From NCBI RefSeq assembly GCF_025860405.1, contig NZ_CP063785.1:1116001-1180000 (forward strand): DNA of 64,000 nt, in the 5' to 3' direction. Source of the stretch: Tolypothrix sp. PCC 7712 (GTDB lineage Bacteria; Cyanobacteriota; Cyanobacteriia; Cyanobacteriales; Nostocaceae). Position numbers and translations under genes: made by a program. The notes beneath the pieces were generated by a model. It worked only from the letters and a program-made list of their open reading frames with translations. It was not told the origin of the DNA and made no database searches. Positions 35,106 to 44,268 of this stretch are shown one piece after another. Numbering within the stretch: position 1 is the stretch's first letter; the number at the start of each line of letters is the position of its first letter.

Positions 35106-35364
35106 GGATGAGGAGGATGAGGAAGATGAGGAGGATGAGGGAGATGAGGAGGATGAGGGAGATGAGGAGGATGAGGGAGATGAGGAGGATGAGGGAGATG
35201 AGGAGGATGAGGGAGATGAGGAGGATGAGGGAGATGAGGAGGATGAGGGAGATGAGGAGGATGAGGGAGATGAGGAGGATGAGGGAGATGAGGAGGATGA
35301 GGGAGATGAGGAGGATGAGGGAGATGAGGAGGATGAGGGAGATGAGGAGGATGAGGGAGATGAG
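35106..35364. repeat. 18-bp tandem repeat array, about 14 copies
   Basis: The unit GATGAGGAGGATGAGGGA is repeated about 14 times with near identity. It is open in several frames (DEEDEG and MRRMRE on plus, Ser/Pro on minus), which creates false open frames, among them one at 35014-35478. The same words (GATGAGGGAGATGAGG) occur as single copies near 20985, 44200, 50783 and 62157, so this is an expanded dispersed repeat. I do not call it a gene. The preceding 34983-35105 has no feature. Confidence 0.9.
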
Positions 35365-35379
35365 GAAATAACGAACACC

Positions 35380-35442
35380 CTACACCAATTACCTATGCCC
35401 AATGCCCAATGCCCAATGCCCCATGCCCTATGCCCCATATCC
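35380..35442. repeat. AATGCCC-type heptamer repeats
   Basis: Units CAATGCC, CATGCCC and TATGCCC follow the 18-bp array directly and run to the recJ stop codon. Confidence 0.8.
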
Positions 35443-37779
35443 TTACTGAGTATTCACCATCGCCACAATTGTAGATAAAGGCACTTCGGCAAAATACTCG
35501 CGTTGAAATTGTTCTTCGCGGACTGCTGCTAAAAATTTGCTTGCAGCAGCATCGGCTTGAGTTTCGGAGATACTTTTGGGTTCTGGGATAATTTGCAAAT
35601 AGTTATCTTGGCGTTGCACTGTGAATCCCAAATATTTTAAAGCTCTGATACCTAACAATAAAGCTTGGTTACTAATGCCCAGTTTCTCTAACAATTGCAC
35701 ACGGGTAACTGGTTGATGGGTGCGGCTGAGGTATTTGGCAATTCCGATGAGAGTCAGCCAAATTTGATTCGGTGATTGCTGGTTGGGTTTACTCCATGCG
35801 ATCGCCAGTTGTTGATTATTGTACAGACATCGCTTCCACCAGGTGCGTAAATCATCCCAGCTTGTCGGACATTCTTCGAGGATGAGTGCTGAATGTTGAG
35901 TTCTCAGTTGTGAATGCTCTTGATTACGCCAGTCTAATATGAGTTCTGAGTTGTGGGTGGTGAATACTGAGTTAGCGCTGGGGCGAACGGCGATTAATCT
36001 GATTTCGTAGCGTTTTTTAAAGGTGTTGTAATCAAGTTCAGCTATACAATCACATCTACCTATGGGTAATTCATCTTTGTAGTGTCCCCACCAAATCCCA
36101 GGAAACGGATTTCTCGTGGAATCGTCGCGAATATCAAAATCGGTTTTAATGTACTGTATTTTTTTCCCTTGAGAATCCTGTTGATTGCGATGCCAAGCAT
36201 TTTCAAACCAGCAGTTTTGAATTAACAGTTTTGGCACGGGATTACCCATTCCACAAGGTTCTAGGATTTTCAGTTCTAAAAATAAATCTTTGCCTAAGTC
36301 TGCAACTGTGACTACTATGTCTGCTTGCACTGTGGCTGTGAGGGTTTTACCACCCAAGGATTGCCGTAACCTTTGGTTAATCGCTTCTGTAAATAAGGGG
36401 ATATTCTCCACCAACATACTCAACCCAGCTGCAAAGGGATGTCCGCCAAAGCGATGCAATAAATGTGCTTGGTCCTTGACTAATTGGTATAAATCGACAG
36501 AATTTATAGAACGGGCAGAACCTCTAGCTAGGGACTGGGGATTAGGGATTGGGGATTGGGAAGAGTCTTCCCCAGTCCCCAATTCTTCTGTACTCAACAA
36601 AATTGTGGGGCGACCGGTTTCTTGTGCTACTTGTCCGGCTACTAAGCCTAATACGCCGACTGGCCATTGAGCATCGGCAAGGACGATCGCACTTGTGGTA
36701 GATAAATCTAATTGAGTTAGTTTTTGGGCGACTTGGGTTTGTACGTCTTTCTGTAAAGACTTTCTGCGGGCGTTGGCTAATTCTGTATCTTCTGCGAGTT
36801 CGCTGCAGCGTTTGATATCCCGACTGGTGAGTAATTCTACACAAAAGCTAGCATCTCCTTGGATGCGACTGACAGCATTGATGCGCGGCCCTAAACCAAA
36901 GGAAATATCTGTGGGGCGATCGCCACTTTTCTGACACAATTCTAATAATCTTCCTACCCCTGGCCGTCGTCTGGCTGCTGGTGGCTGTTTAAAGTCTTCC
37001 TGTAAGCGTTGAATGCCCAATTGTGCTAAATAGCGGCAATCTCCGCTTAACTGTACTAAGTCGGCAATTAACCCTACAGCCACTAAATCTAGTAAATCTG
37101 TTAAGGGATGTTTTGGTATATTGGGCAGAGTTTGATACAGTGCTTCTACTAACTTGTAAGCTACCGCCACGCCAGACAAATTATATAGGGGATGTTCATT
37201 TGGCAAATTGCGCGGATTGATAATTGCAATGACTGGTGGGCGTTCTGCTGGTAATGTGTGATGGTCTGTAACTATGACATCAATACCCAGCTTTTGAGCA
37301 TAAATAATTTCATCAATATTAGTGCTACCAGTATCGCAAGTAACAATTAATGTACAGTCTTGTTTTGCTAAGTTATCGATACCTGCATAGTTCAGCCCGT
37401 GAGATTCCTTGAGACGGTTGGGAATATAGTAATTTAACTGCGAGTTCTGAACAAAAAACTCTCCCAAACCATCCCACAACACAGATGTAGAAGTAATCCC
37501 ATCCGCATCAAAGTCACCCCAAATCGCAACTTTTTCCCCAGCATTACGTGCTAGTTGTAATCTTGCCACAGCACGATGCATTTCTTCCCCAAACTCAAAG
37601 GGGCTAGCTGGTTGATAAGTTTTATAGTTAACGAAACCTTCTAATTGCTGCGTGTCACGAATACCACGTTGCCATAATAATAGCGCTGCATAAACTCCAC
37701 TTGATGCAGGCGTATACTTTTTCACAGCTTGGATAAACCACTCTGGCGGTTGTTCAGTTGCGGCTAGAGTCCATTGCAT
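35443..37779 (-). CDS. recJ: Single-stranded-DNA exonuclease RecJ
   Basis: DHH-family 5'-3' single-strand exonuclease for recombination and mismatch or base repair. It has 778 residues. Catalytic motifs are [32 protein letters not shown] and the C-terminal DHHA1 glycine motif [13 protein letters not shown]. It is longer than E. coli RecJ (577), partly because of a cyanobacterial C-terminal domain (winged-helix-like [17 protein letters not shown]). Two low-complexity stretches look like repeat DNA captured in frame: [18 protein letters not shown] (nucleotides 36531-36585) and [20 protein letters not shown] (35880-35975). Both fall between conserved blocks, so activity may be kept. Flanked on both sides by heptamer arrays. 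Confidence 0.93.
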   Translation of the reverse strand: MQWTLAATEQPPEWFIQAVKKYTPASSGVYAALLLWQRGIRDTQQLEGFVNYKTYQPASPFEFGEEMHRAVARLQLARNAGEKVAIWGDFDADGITSTSVLWDGLGEFFVQNSQLNYYIPNRLKESHGLNYAGIDNLAKQDCTLIVTCDTGSTNIDEIIYAQKLGIDVIVTDHHTLPAERPPVIAIINPRNLPNEHPLYNLSGVAVAYKLVEALYQTLPNIPKHPLTDLLDLVAVGLIADLVQLSGDCRYLAQLGIQRLQEDFKQPPAARRRPGVGRLLELCQKSGDRPTDISFGLGPRINAVSRIQGDASFCVELLTSRDIKRCSELAEDTELANARRKSLQKDVQTQVAQKLTQLDLSTTSAIVLADAQWPVGVLGLVAGQVAQETGRPTILLSTEELGTGEDSSQSPIPNPQSLARGSARSINSVDLYQLVKDQAHLLHRFGGHPFAAGLSMLVENIPLFTEAINQRLRQSLGGKTLTATVQADIVVTVADLGKDLFLELKILEPCGMGNPVPKLLIQNCWFENAWHRNQQDSQGKKIQYIKTDFDIRDDSTRNPFPGIWWGHYKDELPIGRCDCIAELDYNTFKKRYEIRLIAVRPSANSVFTTHNSELILDWRNQEHSQLRTQHSALILEECPTSWDDLRTWWKRCLYNNQQLAIAWSKPNQQSPNQIWLTLIGIAKYLSRTHQPVTRVQLLEKLGISNQALLLGIRALKYLGFTVQRQDNYLQIIPEPKSISETQADAAASKFLAAVREEQFQREYFAEVPLSTIVAMVNTQ
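35880..35975. repeat. Low-complexity repeat captured in the recJ coding region
   Basis: Degenerate units such as GAGTTCTGAG and GAGTGCTGAATGTTGAG, a repeat style common in Nostocales intergenic DNA, are read in frame inside recJ and encode HNSELILDW and [10 protein letters not shown]. Confidence 0.5.
36531..36585. repeat. GGGGATT heptamers with inverted copy inside recJ
   Basis: GGGACTGGGG and several GGGATTG heptamers are followed by CCCCAGTCCCCAATTC, forming a hairpin. The segment is in frame with recJ and encodes [11 protein letters not shown]. It is the same heptamer family as the arrays outside the gene. Confidence 0.75.
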
Positions 37780-37790
37780 AGTGGGAGAGT

Positions 37791-37957
37791 GGGGATTGGG
37801 GACTGGGGATTGGGGATTGGGGATTGGGGATTGGGGATTGGGGATTGGGGATTGGGGATTGGGGAGATGAGGGAGAAGTACTAATTACCAATTACCAATT
37901 ACCCATTACCAAATAACAAATAACAAATGACAAATGACAAATGACAAATGCCAAATG
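37791..37957. repeat. Large heptamer array upstream of recJ
   Basis: Ten consecutive heptamers (GGGGATT nine times, GGGGACT once) at 37791-37860, then ATTACCA and AATAACA/AATGACA units up to the acetyltransferase stop. It occupies the entire gap between recJ and the upstream gene, so the recJ promoter must lie in or beyond it. Confidence 0.93.
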
Positions 37958-37958
37958 A

Positions 37959-38603
37959 CTATTCATCATTCAACCTTAAATCGATTTGTGGTTCTGTGAC
38001 TAAGGGATTGAGGACGACTTCGTTGGCGAAACCATCAGGCTTACGGGCGCGAATTGCAGCTGGACGCGATCGCCTATAACCTGCTCTTTCAGCTTTTTGA
38101 TGTTCATAATCAATTAGTCTGCCATAGTATGGATGCTTACTTAAATTCATTGATAAGAAAATATGCTGGCGGTTGTTACCAAATCCTTTGCGGTTGAAAA
38201 ATTTTACGGCTGGGGTATTGGTAGGATCTGTATCTACTAGCATGAACCGCGCACCATCTTCAATCATCCGGGCGACAGCTTTATCAACTAACTTGTCTGC
38301 AACTCCCCGACGCTGAAAGTTGGGGCTAACTCCTAACCAAAGAATATATCCGTAAGTCCATGAGGCTTTGGTAATGATGGTTCCTAAAATAAAGCCTGCT
38401 AAGTCGCCATCGATTTCTGCAACCAAGCAATATTCTGGATCTGTGTTGTAAAGTCCAATGACTTCCCATTCATCCCAAGTTCTATATAAATAAGGATATA
38501 AATCGCTGGTAAATAGTTCTTCTCCCAAATGGTAAACCGGCGCTATATCGTCAATTCCTAATTCACGGACGTAAACTGCGTCCATGTCATCAATGTTTGT
38601 CAT
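37959..38603 (-). CDS. GNAT family N-acetyltransferase (RimI-like)
   Basis: A 214-residue acetyl-CoA dependent acetyltransferase. The GNAT core is clear: AEIDGDLAGFILGTII, the acetyl-CoA loop VSPNFQRRGVADKLVDKAV, and TDPTNTPAVKFFNRKGFG. The basic C-terminal tail (AERAGYRRSRPAAIRARKPD) is unusual and may bind nucleic acid or the target. The start ATG is MTNIDDMDAVYV. It is followed by recJ in the same direction after a repeat array. The substrate is unknown; it is not close enough to RimI to claim that role. Confidence 0.85.
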   Translation of the reverse strand: MTNIDDMDAVYVRELGIDDIAPVYHLGEELFTSDLYPYLYRTWDEWEVIGLYNTDPEYCLVAEIDGDLAGFILGTIITKASWTYGYILWLGVSPNFQRRGVADKLVDKAVARMIEDGARFMLVDTDPTNTPAVKFFNRKGFGNNRQHIFLSMNLSKHPYYGRLIDYEHQKAERAGYRRSRPAAIRARKPDGFANEVVLNPLVTEPQIDLRLNDE

Positions 38604-38691
38604 AACTTTTCAAATTGTGATTTTTTAGGTATATATTCTGCTTTAATCTTAGCGAGGTTAATAATAGTCAAAAGTCAAAAATTTGATTCTT

Positions 38692-38816
38692 AGGGACTTC
38701 CAAATAAAAAAATATCCCAGTATGTATTGTGGGGTGGACATCTTGTCCGCCCAGTTTATGTGGCGGGCAAGATGCCCGCCCCACAAGATGGAATTTGTTA
38801 TTTCTTGGAAATCCCT
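38692..38816. mobile_element. MITE/REP-like palindromic element
   Basis: AGGGACTTCCAAATAAA at the left matches inverted TTATTTCTTGGAAATCCCT at the right. The core TGTGGGGTGGACATCTTG pairs with CAAGATGCCCGCCCCACA, a very common repeat in cyanobacterial genomes. About 125 bp in total. It generates false short frames on both strands. A second repeat (GATGCGTTAGCC...GGCGTAACGTATC) lies just after it at about 38837-38868. Confidence 0.7.
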
Positions 38817-38888
38817 TATCGGAGCTGTTCGAGGTAGGATGCGTTAGCCTTGGCGTAACGTATCCCACATTTCAAATGCCTTTGAATT

Positions 38889-39713
38889 TCACAACGCTAC
38901 TTCTTCTATACTGGCGATATCTGGCAAGGAATTGCTATTGCTTTCTTCTTCGCTAGACTGGATGCGTAGGCGTAGCCCGTCGTAGATATCGCAGCGAGTG
39001 CTAAATTGACAATAACCGCAGGCTTTGTTTCCTGGTGGTAGTGAGGGAAATTGTTCTTTCTGTTGATAACGTTCTAACCAATAAGTTAAATCGTTTAACA
39101 GTTCATTAAGGTCTTTTGCAGTTCGCTGGTGCTGGGCGCTACCGTAATTAAATTTAATATTTTGTGGTTTACCTTCAGATTGAACAAACCAATAAGTCAT
39201 AGAGATATTTTCTGGCAAATATTCGCTAGTTTCTGCCAAAACATACAAATAAAGACGCGTTTGCCAGTTCTGCTCTAATTTTCGTTTATGTAATGGTTTA
39301 GGATAAGTTTTCCAGTCGAGAATCTGCGCTTTTTCTTGATCGGCAATTAATAAATCATAAACAACAGTCAGCAAATAATTTTGTACTTGCAGAGTACGAT
39401 AGTGTTCGCTTTCACGAAAAGTTTGACTATCGGCCGCAGGTGTCAGAATTTCTGGTGCAGTTTCCGCAAAAGCTGACATCCAATTTTGTAATTGGCTATC
39501 GGCTTGCAAAATACTATTAATTGGCAAACCCATTTCTCGTTGCTGCATCAGCAAGTGAAATCGACTACCTAAAGTTTGCCGTTCTTCATGTTCTGGATCT
39601 GAGGGAGAATTGAGATTGTCGAGATAAGTATGTTGAAACTGACGGGGACAACGTTCTAGTAAATTCAGTTGTCCTTGGGAAATGCGTAATAGTTGAGTAG
39701 GAGTTGACAGCAT
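38889..39713 (-). CDS. PD-(D/E)XK nuclease family protein with Fe-S type cysteines
   Basis: A 274-residue RecB/Cas4-like nuclease. An early Cys (LLERCPRQFQ) plus the late ACGYCQFSTRC cluster give the four-Cys Fe-S arrangement; GSRFHLLMQQRE, QILDWKTYPKP and NWQTRLYLYVLAE form the PD-(D/E)XK active core (D and K in DWKT). It resembles stand-alone AddB/RecB nuclease domains and Cas4, but no cas gene is nearby. It should cut or trim DNA ends. The C-terminus is Ser/Glu-rich. It is a single gene with an AT-rich upstream region. Confidence 0.83.
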   Translation of the reverse strand: MLSTPTQLLRISQGQLNLLERCPRQFQHTYLDNLNSPSDPEHEERQTLGSRFHLLMQQREMGLPINSILQADSQLQNWMSAFAETAPEILTPAADSQTFRESEHYRTLQVQNYLLTVVYDLLIADQEKAQILDWKTYPKPLHKRKLEQNWQTRLYLYVLAETSEYLPENISMTYWFVQSEGKPQNIKFNYGSAQHQRTAKDLNELLNDLTYWLERYQQKEQFPSLPPGNKACGYCQFSTRCDIYDGLRLRIQSSEEESNSNSLPDIASIEEVAL

Positions 39714-40348
39714 TTTTCTATTTTAGAAGCGATCGCAGCTCTACCTATAGTCAGTGTGTTGTAAAAAAATACACATCATTTTTAATAAATGTGCGGTTAA
39801 ACATTATTTAATTTAGACATTTTTACTTTTTTTAAAATTTGAGAGAAGATTACTTTTACGTTTTTTGAATTATATAACATATACATTTATATATAGTATT
39901 CTGCTCATCCATAGAGTTTTTATTACTCTACTCAGACCCAGCGTTATTTTAAATAATTAACTTTTTGATAGCATTATATTATTTATAGAAATTTTATACA
40001 TTAGCTAGTAATTACACTCATAATAATTCTGATTATTTACCCTAAAATTTGAAAAGATTCTGATTAAAGTTGACTGTGGTATACATTAATAAATTTTCAG
40101 TCTCTACAGCGTTATCTATAATTTTTTCTTAGTGTTTTCCATAGAAAAATATTTCTCTGTTCTGTTATTACTTAACCTCTAAGAGCATTGAAATAGGGAC
40201 TTAAATATTTTGCACCATGACGCACATTTGCGACTTGGAACTATTTGCACAGCAATCACCCCGAATTTGTTGAGTACAATTCAGCAGATCAACACTGATT
40301 GTTCAGCATTGTTTTGGTAACTCATTGGCTAACTCTCAATCAACATTT
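39714..40348. other. AT-rich divergent promoter region
   Basis: About 0.6 kb between divergent genes, very AT-rich, no repeat family or open frame recognised. It may hold regulatory sites for the GGDEF-EAL gene. Confidence 0.4.
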
Positions 40349-42130
40349 ATGAAACTCAACTACAAACTTTACCTGTACTTATCTTTATCTAATTTTAAAT
40401 TGCTGAAGAAAAGTTACCCTGCCAAAATCATGTTTGTGGCATTTGTGGGTACTCACATACCACTTTTGACATTACTGTTGAGTTTTCTCATTTCCAACTC
40501 CTATTCTTGGGAGATGGCGGTGCGAGTTTTAATTATTGCTCTGTTGGCGACGTTAACAGGTACAGCAGCAACTCTCTATGCCATACATAATCTCCTTGCA
40601 CCAGTCATGTTGACATCGACTGCATTGCAAGACTATCTAAATAATCGAAAATTACCTGAACTACCCACAGAGTATGTTGATGAAGCTGGGACACTCATGG
40701 CGGATGTTTCACAGACTCTTAATAAATTAGATGAGTTGATTCATTACATTACTAATTATGACGAATTAACAGGACTACCTAATCAAAATTTATTTAGCGA
40801 TCGCCTATCGGGTGCTGTGGCGAAAAAGTACTTTCTTCCAGATAACGCCAAAGAAGTTGGAATACAACTTCATCTTGGCGATCGCTCTAATTTAACTTAC
40901 TCCTCATCTCCACAACAACAAAAGTTATTAGCTATATTTTTATTAGGTATTGATGATTTTCTGAACATTAGTCACGCATTAACGCATCACACATTAAATT
41001 TGTTACTGAGAGCAGTTGCTCAACGTTTAAGCACTTGTGTTTCACAAACAGATATTATTGCCCATTTGAGTAAAGATGAATTTGCAATTGCCCGAGTAGA
41101 AATTCCTTCTTTTGAAAGCGTGATTAAGCTATCACAATTGCTGCTGAATACTCTGGCAAAGCCCTTTTTAGTAGAGGGCAACTCAATTCATATTACTGCT
41201 AGTATTGGTATCACAATTAATGACTTAAATGAAAGTAATGGCGTAGAGGAACTCTTGCAACAGGCGCACATTGCACTCTCCCAGGCTCAAACACAAGGGC
41301 GTAGCCAATATTTATTTTATTCACCAGAAATTAATGCTCGCTTACAGGAACGACTAACTTTAGAAAGCGAATTATATGGGGCGCTGGAACGCGATGAAAT
41401 GAAGGTTTATTACCAACCTTTAATTAATTTGCATACCCAACAAGTAACAGCAGTTGAAGCGCTAGTTCGCTGGCAACATCCTACTTTGGGTTTAGTTTCG
41501 CCAGCAAAGTTTATTCCGATTGTCGAAGCCAATGGTTTAATCACCGCAATCGGTGAATGGGTTTTGCGGACAGCCTGTGCTCAATGTCGTGCTTGGCAAC
41601 TGGCTGGGCTACCTGCGATTCGGGTATCAGTGAATCTGTCAGCTAGGCAATTTGAACAACCCAATTTAGTAGAGATTGTTAGCCAAATCCTTGAGGAAAC
41701 CGGACTACCGCCATCTTACCTAGAATTAGAAGTCACTGAAAGCTTTTTGATGGCTAATATTCAGCAATCGGTGAAAATCTTGAACCAATTACGAGAATTA
41801 GGTATTTGGATAGCTCTAGATGATTTTGGCACTGGTTATTGCTCGTTGAATTACTTAACGCGCTTTCCCGTCAATATGCTGAAAATTGATCGCTCATTTG
41901 TACAAGATATAACGTCCAATCCTGATAGTGCGGCTGTTACCGATGCCATTATTGCTTTAGCCAATAGTCTGCAATTGAAGATTACAGCCGAGGGCGTAGA
42001 AACCGAAGAACAAATGAACTACTTAAAAAGACGGGGATGTGAAGAAGGGCAGGGATTTTACTTCAGTCGCCCTGTTCCGGCTGATATAGCTATTAGGATG
42101 TTGGAGAACAGTTATGAACTAAGCAGATAA
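40349..42130 (+). CDS. Membrane GGDEF-EAL protein with degenerate GGDEF, probable c-di-GMP phosphodiesterase
   Basis: About 593 residues from the ATG at 40349 (MKLNYKLYLY); a TTG at 40325 extends the frame by 8 residues but has no ribosome site. Two transmembrane helices (VAFVGTHIPLLTLLLSFLI and VLIIALLATLTGTAATLYA) lead to a HAMP-like helix and a GGDEF domain whose signature is SKDEF, so cyclase activity is unlikely. The EAL domain is complete: VEALVRWQHP, VNLSARQFEQPN, LEVTESFLM, ALDDFGTGYCSLNYL, LKIDRSFV and ITAEGVETEEQ. It should hydrolyse cyclic di-GMP, with the GGDEF part perhaps sensing GTP. Confidence 0.9.
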   Translation: MKLNYKLYLYLSLSNFKLLKKSYPAKIMFVAFVGTHIPLLTLLLSFLISNSYSWEMAVRVLIIALLATLTGTAATLYAIHNLLAPVMLTSTALQDYLNNRKLPELPTEYVDEAGTLMADVSQTLNKLDELIHYITNYDELTGLPNQNLFSDRLSGAVAKKYFLPDNAKEVGIQLHLGDRSNLTYSSSPQQQKLLAIFLLGIDDFLNISHALTHHTLNLLLRAVAQRLSTCVSQTDIIAHLSKDEFAIARVEIPSFESVIKLSQLLLNTLAKPFLVEGNSIHITASIGITINDLNESNGVEELLQQAHIALSQAQTQGRSQYLFYSPEINARLQERLTLESELYGALERDEMKVYYQPLINLHTQQVTAVEALVRWQHPTLGLVSPAKFIPIVEANGLITAIGEWVLRTACAQCRAWQLAGLPAIRVSVNLSARQFEQPNLVEIVSQILEETGLPPSYLELEVTESFLMANIQQSVKILNQLRELGIWIALDDFGTGYCSLNYLTRFPVNMLKIDRSFVQDITSNPDSAAVTDAIIALANSLQLKITAEGVETEEQMNYLKRRGCEEGQGFYFSRPVPADIAIRMLENSYELSR

Positions 42131-42165
42131 TTACAATGACACGCAGCAGTAATCTAAACGTTACG

Positions 42166-42249
42166 GGTACCTAGACAAAAGTAAAAGGTAAAAGGCAAAA
42201 GGATAAATTTTATGATTGCTCCTTCTTCCTTTTACCTTTTTATGTACCT
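42166..42249. terminator. Hairpin between convergent genes
   Basis: GGTACCTAGACAAAAG...AAAAGGTAAAAGG pairs with CCTTTTACCTTTTTATGTACC. It lies between the convergent GGDEF-EAL gene and the small membrane gene and may stop transcription from both sides. Same purine/pyrimidine hairpin family as 9471 and 17600. Confidence 0.55.
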
Positions 42250-42254
42250 GATGC

Positions 42255-42458
42255 TTATTTAATGTTAGCCTTTGCGTCCCTCACTGCGGCAAAGAAAAAT
42301 AATCCTGTGAGAGGAATACTCAATACCAAAATGATCGTCGTGGCTTGAACGCCTAAATCTGGTTGTCCGTAACTCAGTTCAAAAATCGAACCAACAGCCG
42401 CGATCGCTGCTACACAAGAACCAGCTAGAAATAATCCGCTTTTTGGAGTTAAATACAC
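42255..42458 (-). CDS. Small conserved membrane protein
   Basis: A 67-residue protein, GTG start. Two transmembrane helices (LFLAGSCVAAIAAVGSIFEL, TTIILVLSIPLTGLFFFAA) are joined by a short loop. I do not recognise a named family, though small two-helix proteins of this type are common in cyanobacteria. It follows def with a 12-bp gap on the same strand, so the two are probably co-transcribed; the functional link is unknown. Confidence 0.75.
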   Translation of the reverse strand: MYLTPKSGLFLAGSCVAAIAAVGSIFELSYGQPDLGVQATTIILVLSIPLTGLFFFAAVRDAKANIK

Positions 42459-42470
42459 TACTAAACCACC

Positions 42471-43034
42471 CTATGCTACTGGTTTCACCGCCTGATACGA
42501 GAAGCCATTTTTAGATAGTTCCTGGGCCAAAGTCAAGGAATTATCTACACGATCTACGAACACCACGCCATTGAGGTGATCCATTTCGTGCTGAATGCAG
42601 CGTGCGAGTAAGTCAGTAGCTTTTAATGTCTTAGGACGACCATTTTCATCTTTATAAGCAATTTCCACCACTTCTGGACGCTTGACATCCATATACACGT
42701 TAGGAATGCTCAAACAGCCTTCTTGAGCAACGCAGATTTCTTTGCTTACTTGTTTAATGGTGGGGTTAATCAATACTAATGGCGGATTAGCAGGATTATC
42801 TGGCTCTAAATCGATGACAATTAGTTGTTTATGAATACCAACTTGGGGTGCAGCCAAACCAATGCCATCTTTGCTGTACATAGTTTGCAGCATATCCCGG
42901 ATGAGTTGGCGCAGTTCATCATCTACTTTGGCAATGCGCTTTGCTGGTTGACGAAGAACGCGATCGCCTAAATAGTGAAGTTGCAAGGGCGGATTTTTTA
43001 ACTTTTTTTTCTCTACAGCAATTTCGGAGGGCAT
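42471..43034 (-). CDS. def: Peptide deformylase
   Basis: Removes the N-formyl group from new proteins; Fe2+/Zn2+ metalloenzyme in the cytosol. A 187-residue type 1B enzyme with all three motifs: GIGLAAPQ, EGCLSIP and QHEMDHLNG. Cys in motif 2 and two His in motif 3 bind the metal and the Glu is catalytic. The N-terminus (MPSEIAVEKKKLKNPPLQ) is a typical cyanobacterial extension. Followed closely by the small membrane gene. Confidence 0.95.
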   Translation of the reverse strand: MPSEIAVEKKKLKNPPLQLHYLGDRVLRQPAKRIAKVDDELRQLIRDMLQTMYSKDGIGLAAPQVGIHKQLIVIDLEPDNPANPPLVLINPTIKQVSKEICVAQEGCLSIPNVYMDVKRPEVVEIAYKDENGRPKTLKATDLLARCIQHEMDHLNGVVFVDRVDNSLTLAQELSKNGFSYQAVKPVA

Positions 43035-43234
43035 GATTCCTTATGGCTTGATTGTGAAAATTCTCTCTAGTTTAATTCTATCAATCTGTTAATGGCTGAA
43101 GTCTTGCTGACTCTGATTTCAAGATTACAGAACACACAAATTTTGCACAGTCGAGTATAAATGTGATGTTATCTCGTGCCATGACTTCAGTATTTTTGTC
43201 AGGGCGCTAAATTCAGTTATTGGGGTAATGATGT

Positions 43235-44137
43235 GTGTGGAAATTTTTAACTAAACTCGACTACCTCCTCAAAGAAACCTTCCTCGGCTGGCTGCGTGGA
43301 GGTTGGATGAATTGGGCAGCAGTCAGTACTGTAACAGTATTACTATTTTTATTTGGCATGAGTCTGCAAACTTCCTGGCAAGTAGAAAAATTACTTTACC
43401 AGTTTGGTAGTCAAATGGAGGTTTCAGTTTATCTAGATTCGGGGATATCAGCCGTCAACCTAGAACCACTGGTGAAACATATACCAGAAGTGGTGGGGAC
43501 ACAAGTAATTACTAAAGAAGAAGCTTGGACTAAGTTAGTTAAAGAACTAAGAATTTCTGATATTGAAGGCGCAAACCAGCAGCTAGCAGAAAATCCCCTA
43601 GTTGATGAAATTAAAGTCAAAGCACGTAACTCCGAAGTTGTGCCGAATTTAGCAACTAAGTTAGCTAAATTACCAGGAGTAAGTACAGTGCAGTATGTCG
43701 ATGAAGTCCTTAAACGTATCGCCCAGTTACATCAAGGTTTAAACTGGATTACCGTAACCATTACCATCATCCTCACCTTAACTGCGATCGCAGTCACCAG
43801 CATTACCATTTGCCTGATTGTCATGGCGCGCCGACAAGAAATTGAAATCATGCAGTTAGTCGGTGCAACTACAGCTTGGATTTACCTGCCGTTTATTTTA
43901 CAGGGTATAGCCTTTGGCGTATTTGGAGGTGCGATCGCTTGGAGTTTGATTACTGTTATTCAACAATTAATTAGCAACCTGCTAGCTAACCAACCTGAAT
44001 TTATTCAATTTATTAGCAACGGCTTGCAACTTACTCCAGTGCAAATCTTATTATTACCCCTAATTCTTGTAAGTTTTGGTGCAGCTGTAGGATTAATAGG
44101 TAGTTTATTTGCTGTACGGCGTTTTGCTAGAGGTTAG
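43235..44137 (+). CDS. ftsX: Cell division protein FtsX
   Basis: Permease-like subunit of the FtsEX complex, which controls peptidoglycan hydrolases at division. GTG start at 43235 (WKFLTKLDYLLKE). 300 residues with the FtsX layout: first transmembrane helix (AAVSTVTVLLFLFGMSLQ), a periplasmic loop (45-155) with VSVYLDSGI and PGVSTVQYVDEV, then three helices (VTITIILTLTAIAVTSITI, YLPFILQGIAFGVFGG, LLLPLILVSFGAAVGLIGS). Cytosolic IEIMQLVGATTAWI is typical. FtsE is not adjacent, as usual in cyanobacteria. A repeat array follows the gene. Confidence 0.92.
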   Translation: MWKFLTKLDYLLKETFLGWLRGGWMNWAAVSTVTVLLFLFGMSLQTSWQVEKLLYQFGSQMEVSVYLDSGISAVNLEPLVKHIPEVVGTQVITKEEAWTKLVKELRISDIEGANQQLAENPLVDEIKVKARNSEVVPNLATKLAKLPGVSTVQYVDEVLKRIAQLHQGLNWITVTITIILTLTAIAVTSITICLIVMARRQEIEIMQLVGATTAWIYLPFILQGIAFGVFGGAIAWSLITVIQQLISNLLANQPEFIQFISNGLQLTPVQILLLPLILVSFGAAVGLIGSLFAVRRFARG

Positions 44138-44139
44138 GC

Positions 44140-44262
44140 ATTTGTCATTTGTCATTTGTCATTAGGTAATGGGTAATTGGTAATGAGTAATTCTCCCTCA
44201 TCCTCCTCATCCTCCTCATCTCCCCAGTCCCCAGTCTCCAATCCCCAATCCCCACTCCCCAA
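44140..44262. repeat. Heptamer array after ftsX
   Basis: CATTTGT units, then TAATGGG/ATTGGTA units, CATCCTCCT repeats (reverse complement of the 18-bp array words) and CCCCAGT/CCCCAAT heptamers, filling the whole gap up to the next start codon. Confidence 0.85.
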
Positions 44263-44268
44263 ATTCTT

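Noticed and set aside
35014..35478. 154-codon frame rich in DEEDEG on the plus strand
   Set aside because: Almost all of it is the 18-bp tandem array, which is also open in other frames and on the other strand; no conserved domain flanks it.
37791..37957. Regular repeats that could suggest a CRISPR array
   Set aside because: Units are contiguous heptamers without unique spacers, and no cas genes are nearby; the PD-(D/E)XK nuclease alone is not evidence.
38668..38956. Two short frames on opposite strands around 38.8 kb
   Set aside because: Both are translations of the palindromic repeat element (WTSCPPSLCGGQDARPT-like), which is non-coding elsewhere.
38889..39713. Cas4 of a CRISPR system
   Set aside because: The fold and cysteines fit Cas4 as well as other RecB-like nucleases, but there is no cas1, cas2 or repeat array near.
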